This document shows positions 27,381 to 35,376 of a stretch of DNA of 64,000 nucleotides, in pieces. The stretch covers positions 34,729 through 98,728 of the forward strand of contig WFTT01000118.1 of NCBI GenBank assembly GCA_015485335.1, in the 5' to 3' direction. Each line of letters starts with the position of its first letter. Within the stretch, counting starts at the first letter, position 1. Both the position numbers and the translations under genes were made by a program. Source of the DNA: Robiginitomaculum sp. GTDB taxonomy: Bacteria; Pseudomonadota; Alphaproteobacteria; Caulobacterales; Maricaulaceae. The notes under the pieces are model-generated. The model was not told the origin of the DNA, ran no database searches, and saw nothing but the letters and a program-made list of their open reading frames with translations.

Positions 27381-28607
27381 ATGGAATCAGGGGTTGTCAT
27401 TGTTGGGGCTGGCCATGGGGCCGGCCAGGCCGCGCAGAGCCTGCGCCAGTTTGGTTATGAAGGCCCGATCACCCTGATCGGCGAAGAAGATTGCGCCCCT
27501 TATCAGCGCCCCCCTTTGTCCAAGGCCTGGCTGGCCGGTGAAGTGGGGATGGAGGATGTGCTTTTTAAGCCCGAAGAATTCTGGCCGACCCAGAACATAA
27601 AGGTCATTACCGGGCGCAAAGTTGTTTCCATTTCGGTAGATAAAAAACAGGTGCATTGCGATGATGGGGCCTCGGTCCCCTACGCCCATCTTATTCTGGC
27701 CACCGGTGGCCGGGCGCGCCGTCTTGGCTGTGTTGGCGAAGATCTGGACGGGGTGCAGGTGTTGCGCACTCTCGAGGATGCCGACCGTTTACGCCAATCC
27801 ATGCAAAAGGGGCGGCGGCTGGTCGTTATTGGCGGTGGTTATATTGGTCTGGAGGTGGCCGCCACAGCGCGCAAGCATGATCTGGATGTGACTGTGCTGG
27901 AGGCTGAGGCGCGGGTGCTGGCCCGGGTAGCCGGCAAGGACCTGTCCACATTTTTCGAACGGGTTCATGGCGAGCACGGCGTCAACATCATGACCGGTGC
28001 CCTGGCCGAGGCCTTTGAAGGCACCGATAGGCTTAGCGGGGTGCGGTTGGCCGATGGCACCGTGTTGGCGGCCGATATCGCGGTGGTGGGCATCGGCCTG
28101 ATCCCCAATGAAGAACTGGCAAGGCAGGCCGGGCTGGCCTGTGACCATGGTATTGTGGTTGACGATCTGTGCCATACTTCGGGCCCAGATATTTATGCTC
28201 TTGGGGATGTGACGCGTCACCCCAGTGCCATTTACGGGTGCGCTTTGCGCCTTGAATCCGTACATAATGCACTGGAACAGGCCAAAACCGCCGCCGGTGC
28301 CATTACCGGCCGGGCAAAGCCCTATAATCAGGTGCCATGGTTCTGGTCGGATCAGTATGATCTGAAATTACAAATTGCCGGCCTGTCTACCGGTTATGAT
28401 GAAACCGTGACGCGCGGCGACCCTTCGACCAATGCCTTTGCGGTTTTCTATTTCAAAGACGACACCCTGATTGCCTGTGATGCGGTGAATGCCCCGGCGG
28501 AATATATGGCCGCCCGAATGATGATTGCCAAAGGGGCTGGCCCGGACCGCCAGGCGCTGGTCGATATGGCGGTGCCCATGAAAGAGATTATGATGCAGGC
28601 ACAGTGA
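27381..28607 (+). CDS. FAD-dependent NAD(P)/ferredoxin reductase
   Basis: 'GVVIVGAGHGAGQAAQSLRQFGYEGPITLIGEE', second GxGxxG 'RLVVIGGGYIGLEVAATARKHDLDVTVLE'. Confidence 0.92.
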   Translation: MESGVVIVGAGHGAGQAAQSLRQFGYEGPITLIGEEDCAPYQRPPLSKAWLAGEVGMEDVLFKPEEFWPTQNIKVITGRKVVSISVDKKQVHCDDGASVPYAHLILATGGRARRLGCVGEDLDGVQVLRTLEDADRLRQSMQKGRRLVVIGGGYIGLEVAATARKHDLDVTVLEAEARVLARVAGKDLSTFFERVHGEHGVNIMTGALAEAFEGTDRLSGVRLADGTVLAADIAVVGIGLIPNEELARQAGLACDHGIVVDDLCHTSGPDIYALGDVTRHPSAIYGCALRLESVHNALEQAKTAAGAITGRAKPYNQVPWFWSDQYDLKLQIAGLSTGYDETVTRGDPSTNAFAVFYFKDDTLIACDAVNAPAEYMAARMMIAKGAGPDRQALVDMAVPMKEIMMQAQ

Positions 28608-28652
28608 AGGCCCAGGTGGTGGTTATTGCGGCCCGGCATATTTTCTGACTGG

Positions 28653-28943
28653 CTATGCCTCAAGTAAAAAGGCAAGCGGTACCGCAGCTTTGGAAGGGGA
28701 TATTTCAAGGATCTCGCTGCGGACGATATTCTGCGCCACAAAAGGATCATCATTTACCCGGCTTTGAAGGGCTTCCAACGATGTATTATGCGCCACAATG
28801 GCACCGCCAAGATTGGGCTGCAGACTGCCGGAAAGCAAGAATACACCATCATCAAACCCGCGTTTGATCCATTGTTTGTGGCCATCCATGAATTGGCTAG
28901 CCTGGCTTTTATTGTCTGAAAATTTAAGCAGCACGATGAACAT
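28653..28943 (-). CDS. YCII-related domain protein
   Basis: 'MFIVLLKFSDNKSQASQFMDGHKQWIKRGFDDGVFLLSGSLQPNLGGAIVAH'. Confidence 0.8.
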   Translation of the reverse strand: MFIVLLKFSDNKSQASQFMDGHKQWIKRGFDDGVFLLSGSLQPNLGGAIVAHNTSLEALQSRVNDDPFVAQNIVRSEILEISPSKAAVPLAFLLEA

Positions 28944-28955
28944 ATTTCTTTCCTG

Positions 28956-29561
28956 TTAATGAAGGGCATCCGAAGAATGTTGAGGGCGTTTTGCGGGGGG
29001 GGTGTATGCCTCTAACCAGGTGCAAATCATCTGGATTTCCTGATCAATGAAATCTTTGTCCTCATAGGCATTGGCCAATGTCGCCACCCCTTGGCTCCAG
29101 GCCAGGACATGCATGGCCAGTCTGTCCGCATCCTCCTTGTGTCCCAGTTGTGTAAACTGATGGCGCAACCAGGTGCGAAACAGGTCAAACAAGCGGATGG
29201 ACTCTGTTCTTTCACAATGGTCCAGTTTCGCCAGCTCGCCACAAAGCGTCCCCACGGGGCAGCCATAACGCATTATTTTATCGCGATTGGTCAGAAGAAT
29301 ATGGATGTAACTGCGAATGCGGGCCGCTGGCGTTGACGCGGCCTCTTCCCACATGTCCAGCATGTCTTGCGTGTTTTGCAGGCGTTCATTAATCACCGCA
29401 TCCAGAATCTCATCCTTGGATTTGAAGTGATAATAAAAATTACCCCGTGAAATCCCAATAACACCGGCAATGTCTGAAAATGAGGTGTGCGCAAAACCCT
29501 GCTGATAGAATAGCTGGTCTGCGGCCTCGATAATTTGCTCTCGTGTTGCGCTGGTTTTCAA
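28956..29561 (-). CDS. TetR/AcrR family transcriptional regulator
   Basis: 'TREQIIEAADQLFYQQGFAHTSFSDIAGVIGISRGNFYYHFKSKDEIL'. Confidence 0.93.
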   Translation of the reverse strand: MKTSATREQIIEAADQLFYQQGFAHTSFSDIAGVIGISRGNFYYHFKSKDEILDAVINERLQNTQDMLDMWEEAASTPAARIRSYIHILLTNRDKIMRYGCPVGTLCGELAKLDHCERTESIRLFDLFRTWLRHQFTQLGHKEDADRLAMHVLAWSQGVATLANAYEDKDFIDQEIQMICTWLEAYTPPAKRPQHSSDALH

Positions 29562-29595
29562 AACATAATCTCATCAGTAGCCTTGCGAGATAATA

Positions 29596-29615
29596 ATTAG
29601 GACAAGCGTCCTAAT
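29596..29615. promoter_or_regulatory. Putative TetR operator
   Basis: Perfect inverted repeat ATTAGGAC-AAGC-GTCCTAAT 35 bp upstream of the TetR start. Confidence 0.65.
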
Positions 29616-29809
29616 GAGTCAAGTGGCTATGATTTTTCAATAATAACAAGCGCACGACCATGGCTTTTGCCGGGGCGCAGGGATGCCGTGAGCGCCGTTG
29701 GCGTTAGATGGAATTCTCTCTTCCTCTTCCGTTAGCATTCCTGTTGCGCTGGACAAAAAGATATCAAAATGATATCATAACAAAATAATCAAAAAAATGG
29801 AGACCAACC

Positions 29810-30679
29810 ATGATGCAAGAAAAAACCGTTTCATCCCTGCCAGGCATCCCTATGCTGTTTTTGGCTTTGTTCATTGGCGCCGGTGGCGTGGGGGCCGCCA
29901 TTACCATGTTTGCCGGTGGCGGCGAGGGGGTGCCAGTTCTCATACTCATCACCAGTATTCTGATTGCGCTGCTGTTGTTGATTGGTCTTTATAAGGTCGA
30001 GCCAAACCAGTCGGCGGTCCTGAGCCTGTTTGGCAAATATGTGGGCACCAACCGCACACAGGGACTGCATTTCAACAATCCGTTTTTAACCAAGAAAAAA
30101 ATCTCGCTGCGGGTGCGTAATTTTGAAAGCGGTCGGATGAAGGTCAATGATTCTGGCGGTTCTCCCATTGAAATTGCTGCCATTGTGGTTTGGGAAGTGA
30201 CCGACAGTGCCGAGGCCGTGTTTAATGTGGATGACTATGAAAGCTTTGTGCAAATCCAGTCCGAGGCCGCCATTCGTGCGATGGCATCCATCTATCCCTA
30301 TGACCCCCATAAGGAGGGGGAAACCTCTTTGCGCTCCCACCCGATGGAAATTTCTGAACGGATGAAAACCGAAATTCAGGATCGCCTGACCAAAGCCGGC
30401 ATTACCGTCATTGAATCGCGTATTTCGCATCTGGCCTATTCGCCCGAAATCGCCCAGGCCATGCTGCAACGTCAACAGGCCGGGGCCATTATTGCGGCTC
30501 GCAAACGCATTGTCGAAGGGGCCGTGGGCATGGTCGAGGCGGCGCTCAATTCGCTCAAAGACAAGGGCGTAGTTGATCTGGATGATGAACGCCGGGCCGC
30601 CATGGTCAGCAATCTTCTGGTGGTGTTGTGTTCTGACCGGGCCACCCAGCCCGTGGTCAATACCGGTTCTATTTATTAG
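29810..30679 (+). CDS. SPFH/prohibitin-domain membrane protein
   Basis: Two N-terminal TM segments then 'YKVEPNQSAVLSLFGKYVGTNRTQGLHFNNPFLTKKKISLRVRNFES' and 'VIESRISHLAYSPEIAQAMLQRQQAGAIIAARKRIVEGAV'. Confidence 0.92.
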   Translation: MMQEKTVSSLPGIPMLFLALFIGAGGVGAAITMFAGGGEGVPVLILITSILIALLLLIGLYKVEPNQSAVLSLFGKYVGTNRTQGLHFNNPFLTKKKISLRVRNFESGRMKVNDSGGSPIEIAAIVVWEVTDSAEAVFNVDDYESFVQIQSEAAIRAMASIYPYDPHKEGETSLRSHPMEISERMKTEIQDRLTKAGITVIESRISHLAYSPEIAQAMLQRQQAGAIIAARKRIVEGAVGMVEAALNSLKDKGVVDLDDERRAAMVSNLLVVLCSDRATQPVVNTGSIY

Positions 30680-30689
30680 GGGATGAGAC

Positions 30690-30887
30690 GTGGCTCCCAA
30701 AGCCAAAAAATCCTATCCGCTTCGCATTCATGAAGACATTCTGACCGCCATGAAACGCTGGTCTGACGATGAATTGCGCTCCCTGAACGGGCAGATCGAA
30801 TATGTCCTGCGCGATGCCTTGCGTCGCGCCGGGCGTCTGCGCGAACACCCGCCAGAAATCATAGAGACAGAGGAACAGAAAAAATGA
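30690..30887 (+). CDS. Arc-like ribbon-helix-helix small protein
   Basis: 'KSYPLRIHEDILTAMKRWSDDELRSLNGQIEYVLRDALRRAGR'; operonic with SPFH gene. Confidence 0.8.
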   Translation: MAPKAKKSYPLRIHEDILTAMKRWSDDELRSLNGQIEYVLRDALRRAGRLREHPPEIIETEEQKK

Positions 30888-31066
30888 AAACCAAATGGAC
30901 CTATAAAGTTGAAACCATAAAGCCACCTGTTTTTGCAAAACCCTCGACCAAAAAAGAATATATAGCAGACATTCTGAACCGCCGGGGTCTGGAAGGCTGG
31001 GAGCTGATCAGCGCCCCAACCATGCTCCAGGCAGAGTTTTATTTTTATTTCAAGCGGCCGCTCTAG
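30884..31066 (+). CDS. DUF4177-like small protein
   Basis: 'MKTKWTYKVETIK...ILNRRGLEGWELISAPTMLQAEFYFYFKRPL'; ATGA overlap with upstream RHH gene. Confidence 0.75.
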   Translation: MKTKWTYKVETIKPPVFAKPSTKKEYIADILNRRGLEGWELISAPTMLQAEFYFYFKRPL

Positions 31067-31125
31067 GGGGCTTCGACAATTTCAGGGTGTGGTCGCGGTC
31101 CAAGCCTTTTATCACGTAAACGGTC

Positions 31126-31716
31126 TTATTGATGAGAGGCCTGACGCCTGACCATAAGGGTGCGGGCAATCAGCAACAAAAGTGGCAGGGCCAAAACGGG
31201 CAGGGCCAGCGCTTTGGCCATGGGAATGGGCAGGACGAGCCAGGTAAGAGCATAGCCAAAGCCGCCAAGTACAAACATCCAGCCACCAAAACGCTTTAGG
31301 CTTTGTTCGGTAGCGGGTGAACATTGCTTCGCTCCCAAGGGTTCCAGCGCCTTGGGAAGGGCATTGCCGATAATGATGATAAAGGCCCCAAAAAACAAGG
31401 CATTCAGCCGCAGGGGAATGCCACCATTGATCAGATGGTAACTTTGCGCGATGGCAAAAATAAGTGGCGCGGTCAACATCAGACCAGCCAGGCTGATGCT
31501 GCTGGTCAGTGCCTGATGCGCTGTTGCGCTGAGACGGCCCTGTCGTTTCTTGACGACTATACCGATCCAGACAATTGGTAAAAAGCCAGTCAGAAAGCCA
31601 AGATTGAAACTGTTGGCCCCCAATTGTGAATCCAGCAGCCATTTCCATATGCCCAGCACCACTACGCCCATGGTGATCCATGGGGCCAATGCGGATAATG
31701 TTTTGGAATTAATCAT
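31126..31716 (-). CDS. SdpI-family membrane protein
   Basis: Multi-TM; 'NSFNLGFLTGFLPIVWIG', 'NALFFGAFIIIIGNALPK'; ATGA coupled to upstream ArsR-type regulator. Confidence 0.8.
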   Translation of the reverse strand: MINSKTLSALAPWITMGVVVLGIWKWLLDSQLGANSFNLGFLTGFLPIVWIGIVVKKRQGRLSATAHQALTSSISLAGLMLTAPLIFAIAQSYHLINGGIPLRLNALFFGAFIIIIGNALPKALEPLGAKQCSPATEQSLKRFGGWMFVLGGFGYALTWLVLPIPMAKALALPVLALPLLLLIARTLMVRRQASHQ

Positions 31717-32015
31717 GGTGTTTCCTTTCCTGTATGGGGCGCGGTATCTGGTTTCAGTTCCAGCCCTATGGCACCGGTAAAGGCCAGCAAGGCATCCTCC
31801 AGAACGGACAGTTTCAGCCGGTAAATAACGGATTTGCCGCTCTTGCTGGCGTCCACCAGATCCGCTTCGCGCAGGACTGTGAAATGGGCCGACATGGTGG
31901 GTTTAGAGACGGAGAAATGTTCCGCCAGTTCACCGGCGCTCATGGGACGGTCTCGCAAGAGTTGCAGGACACGCCGCCGCGTCGGATCCGAGAGAGCTTT
32001 GAAAACCTTGTTCAT
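31713..32015 (-). CDS. ArsR-family regulator, SdpR-like autorepressor
   Basis: 'MNKVFKALSDPTRRRVLQLLRDRPMSAGELAEHFSVSKPTMSAHFTVLREADLV'. Confidence 0.9.
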   Translation of the reverse strand: MNKVFKALSDPTRRRVLQLLRDRPMSAGELAEHFSVSKPTMSAHFTVLREADLVDASKSGKSVIYRLKLSVLEDALLAFTGAIGLELKPDTAPHTGKETP

Positions 32016-32018
32016 GAA

Positions 32019-32040
32019 TAGACAATTAGCTAATTATCTA
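32019..32040. promoter_or_regulatory. Putative SdpR-like operator
   Basis: TAGACAATTAGCTAATTATCTA, a 22-bp near-perfect palindrome (core AATTAGCTAATT perfect) immediately 5' of the start codon. Confidence 0.6.
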
Positions 32041-32109
32041 AATGAATGCAAGGCTTAGGGCAGAATTTTGATGTTATGCATCCATAACATAATGAAATAT
32101 ATCGAATTA

Positions 32110-32967
32110 TTATGCCTGTGCTTGGCGCCAGATTTGTGCCAACGCAAAGAAATTTTGGGGAGAAAGGGTCTCCGGACGGTCTGTGGGGGAGACCTCTGCT
32201 TCGGTCAGCCAGGACGCAATCTCCAGTCCGGCAGTTCTGGCGAGCGATTTCAGACTGGCGCGCAGCATTTTGCGGCGCTGGCCAAAGGCCGCACGGGTGA
32301 CCTGTTCAAGGGCATCCAGATCATCAAAGCGATCTTGCTCAGGTTTGGGGGTAAGGTGCACCACCGACGAATCCACTTTGGGCGGTGGGGTAAAGGCGGC
32401 GGCGGGTACGCCAAACATCATATGGGCATCGGCCACGGCGGCGCATAGCACCGCCAGGCGCCCATAGGCTGAGGTGCCGGGGGCCGCCACCACCCGTTCG
32501 GCAACTTCTTTTTGAAACATCAAGGTCAGCGAGGACCAGAACACCGGCTTGGCGCTTAACCAGTCAATCAACAGGGCGGTGCCAACATTGTATGGAAGGT
32601 TGGCAACCACCTTTATGGATTTTTCCGATGGGGCAAACGTGGACAGGTCCATCCGCAAGGCATCTTCGTAATGCACCTCAAGACGAGGGCCGCTGGCTTG
32701 GGCAATACGTTCCAATATCGGGGCAAAGCGGGTGTCCTTGTCGATGGCAATGACATCCGCTCCGCTTTCCAAGAGGGCGCGGGTCAAACCACCGGGGCCG
32801 GGGCCAATCTCGACCACCAGATCGCCGGACTCAATACCGGCGGCGCGGGCGATTTTGCGAGTGAGATTCAAATCAAACAGAAAATGCTGGCCCAGAGATT
32901 TATTGGCCCACAGTCCAGCCTGTTTAAGGCTTTCCTGTACGGGGGGCAGGGCCTCAAGCATGGTCAT
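32110..32967 (-). CDS. rsmA: 16S rRNA (adenine1518/1519-N6) dimethyltransferase
   Basis: 'KSLGQHFLFDLNLTRKIARAAG', 'VVEIGPGPGGLTRALLESG', 'VVANLPYNVGTALLIDWL'. Confidence 0.96.
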   Translation of the reverse strand: MTMLEALPPVQESLKQAGLWANKSLGQHFLFDLNLTRKIARAAGIESGDLVVEIGPGPGGLTRALLESGADVIAIDKDTRFAPILERIAQASGPRLEVHYEDALRMDLSTFAPSEKSIKVVANLPYNVGTALLIDWLSAKPVFWSSLTLMFQKEVAERVVAAPGTSAYGRLAVLCAAVADAHMMFGVPAAAFTPPPKVDSSVVHLTPKPEQDRFDDLDALEQVTRAAFGQRRKMLRASLKSLARTAGLEIASWLTEAEVSPTDRPETLSPQNFFALAQIWRQAQA

Positions 32968-34021
32968 GGGCTTGCCTGTGCGCGCTCATGCTGGCCGCTT
33001 CGCGCAGCGCGGCGATCAGACTGTCCGGGCGGGCAATGCCTTGCCCGGCAATGGCAAAGCCAGTGCCATGATCCGGGGAAACCCGGATGAAGGGCAGGCC
33101 CAGCGTGGTGTTGATGCCCCCATGAAAGTCCAGGGTTTTTACCGGGATCAGCCCCTGATCATGATACAGCGCCAATACTGCATCATAGCCGGTGCGGGCG
33201 TCCTCGCGGAACAGGGCGTCGGCGGGCTGGGCATCGGTAATGTTGATCCCCCGGGTGCGCAGGGCCTGGGCCGCCGGGTTGATGGTGGTCACTTCTTCCT
33301 TGCCCATGGCGCCATTTTCCCCCGCATGCGGGTTCAGCCCACATAAGGCAAGGCGCGGATTTTCAAGGCCAAAATCACGTTTCAGGGCCTGATGCAAAAC
33401 CTGGGCAGCCTGTATAATATTATCTTTGGACAAGGCTGTGGGCACCTGATGCAAAGGAATGTGGACGGTGACCAGCGCCACCCGAAGGCCGCCGCCACAC
33501 AGCATCATGATGGGGCCATGGGGCTGGGGCCATACTTTGGCCTCTTTGGCCAGTTCGCCCAGAAATTCGGTATGGCCGGGGTGCGAGAAGCCGGCTTCGT
33601 ATAAAACTGATTTGGCAATAGGGTTGGTGACCAATGCGCTGGCCTGGCCGCTCATCACCAATTGTGCGGCTTTTTCAATGGCAGCAATCACCGAAGGCGC
33701 ATTGGCGGTATCGGGCGATCCGGCCATAACCGGCGCGGCCAGAGGCAGGGGCAAAACTGGCAAGGCCGATGGCATGATCCGGGTGGCTTGTGCCGGGTCC
33801 GAAATAGCGATGGGGGTGGGCAGATCCAGCCGGGCGGCCTGTTGTTGTGCCAGTTTCAGATTGCCAATCAGGAAAAAACTGATCTTTTTCTGGTGCAGTT
33901 CGGCCCAGGCGCGGGCCGTGATCTCAGGGCCAATACCTGCTGGGTCACCCATGCTGAGTGCGATGGGCAGGGCCTGGGTTTTATTTGCGGATTTCAACCG
34001 TAGAATCCCGTCGCAGGTCAC
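32954..34021 (-). CDS. pdxA: 4-hydroxythreonine-4-phosphate dehydrogenase (start uncertain; overlaps surA 3' end)
   Basis: 'PIALSMGDPAGIGPEITARAW', 'FSHPGHTEFLGELA', 'LYHDQGLIPVKTLDFHGGINTTLGLPFIRVSPDHGT'. Confidence 0.95.
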   Translation of the reverse strand: MTCDGILRLKSANKTQALPIALSMGDPAGIGPEITARAWAELHQKKISFFLIGNLKLAQQQAARLDLPTPIAISDPAQATRIMPSALPVLPLPLAAPVMAGSPDTANAPSVIAAIEKAAQLVMSGQASALVTNPIAKSVLYEAGFSHPGHTEFLGELAKEAKVWPQPHGPIMMLCGGGLRVALVTVHIPLHQVPTALSKDNIIQAAQVLHQALKRDFGLENPRLALCGLNPHAGENGAMGKEEVTTINPAAQALRTRGINITDAQPADALFREDARTGYDAVLALYHDQGLIPVKTLDFHGGINTTLGLPFIRVSPDHGTGFAIAGQGIARPDSLIAALREAASMSAHRQAHDHA

Positions 34022-35213
34022 GCAGATAACGCCGGGACAGCATGGCCAGACGCGTGCTGATCAGTTGATCGGCGATCTGGTCATCATTGGGAATGCCGGC
34101 CCCTTCTGCGTAATGCTTGTCGCAGACCATAAACACAGTGCTCCCCTGGGGATTGTCTACGGGTTTGGAGTATTGGCCAGGCTGCAGGCTTTCCAGTACG
34201 CCACGAACTGCGGGGGCCAATTCGCTGAGCGCGACCTCTTCAAATGCATTGGAAAAGGCCCCGGGGATGGATTTTTTGATCCCCTGCACATCCTTGCAGG
34301 ACTTGGCCTTGCGCATAAAGTTATTCAGCTTGTCTTTCTGTCCAGCAGGGGCGACGATCTGGTTAAAATCAACCACCATAGGGGCACCGCCATCTTTTTT
34401 ATCGCGAAGGGCAATAATGTAATAGCCACCGGGAACCTTGATCGGTGAAGACAGAGTGCCGGGTTTCATCTCATCAATAACGGCCTGAATTTCTTCTGGT
34501 AAATCGGCCTTGTGTATCCAGCCTACATCACCGCCCTGGGCCGCCGAAGGGGCCGCCGAAAACTGTTGAGCGACGGCCTGAAAGGGCGCGCCGTCGCGCA
34601 TTTGCTGGATCAGCGAAAGCGCACCTTGGTAGATCAGGGGATCTTGCTCTGGCGAGGGGGATTCCAGCAGTACTTCGGAAATCAGATATTGTGGTTTGGA
34701 CAGGGCCGCTTCCATACGGGCCTTGGATTCGGCGATCTGGTTATTGCTGACCCGCACGCGCTGGCTGTAGCGACCATTGACCAGAATTTGCCAGGCAATT
34801 TCCGAGCGAATCTGACTTTCCAGCGTGCTTGGCGAAATCCCGGATTTGCGCAGGTCATTTTTGACGTCTTCAAGGGTGACGTTGTTCTGGCGGGCGATAC
34901 GGGTGATTGCCTGATCAATCTCGGACTGGTCAACCTTGATATCGAATTTCTGGGATTCCTGTAATTGCAGCCGCTCGTCAATCAGGCCGCGCAAGGCCTG
35001 TTGTTGTATGCGGGCAAGGGTTTTCTCATCCGGTTTGACCCGGGATGAAGAGATGATCATACGCATACGCTGGCGTACGTCGAAAGTGGATATCACCTCG
35101 TCATTGACAACCGCTGCAACCCCTTCGGCAACTTGTGCCAGCGCCGGAGATTGCCCCGTGCCGACAAGCACCAGAAGCATAAAGGAAACAGTGAGAAGTT
35201 TTCGCACGAACAT
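33981..35213 (-). CDS. surA: Periplasmic peptidyl-prolyl isomerase SurA
   Basis: Signal peptide; 'VAAVVNDEVISTFDVRQRMRMI'; parvulin-like 'APSAAQGGDVGWIHKADLPEEI'; position between lptD and pdxA. Confidence 0.92.
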   Translation of the reverse strand: MFVRKLLTVSFMLLVLVGTGQSPALAQVAEGVAAVVNDEVISTFDVRQRMRMIISSSRVKPDEKTLARIQQQALRGLIDERLQLQESQKFDIKVDQSEIDQAITRIARQNNVTLEDVKNDLRKSGISPSTLESQIRSEIAWQILVNGRYSQRVRVSNNQIAESKARMEAALSKPQYLISEVLLESPSPEQDPLIYQGALSLIQQMRDGAPFQAVAQQFSAAPSAAQGGDVGWIHKADLPEEIQAVIDEMKPGTLSSPIKVPGGYYIIALRDKKDGGAPMVVDFNQIVAPAGQKDKLNNFMRKAKSCKDVQGIKKSIPGAFSNAFEEVALSELAPAVRGVLESLQPGQYSKPVDNPQGSTVFMVCDKHYAEGAGIPNDDQIADQLISTRLAMLSRRYLRDLRRDSTVEIRK

Positions 35214-35376
35214 GGGAATATGACTAGCCAGAAAAATGGGCAAAATTTAGGCTAACATACTGGAAAGGGAGGGGAGTGCAATCGCTGATACTGCACCCCA
35301 TTGTCGACAGCCCCTAAACGGGAATGCAGGACACCACCCAAGCGGCAATCCATAATTTTTAAACTGATCTTTTTGG

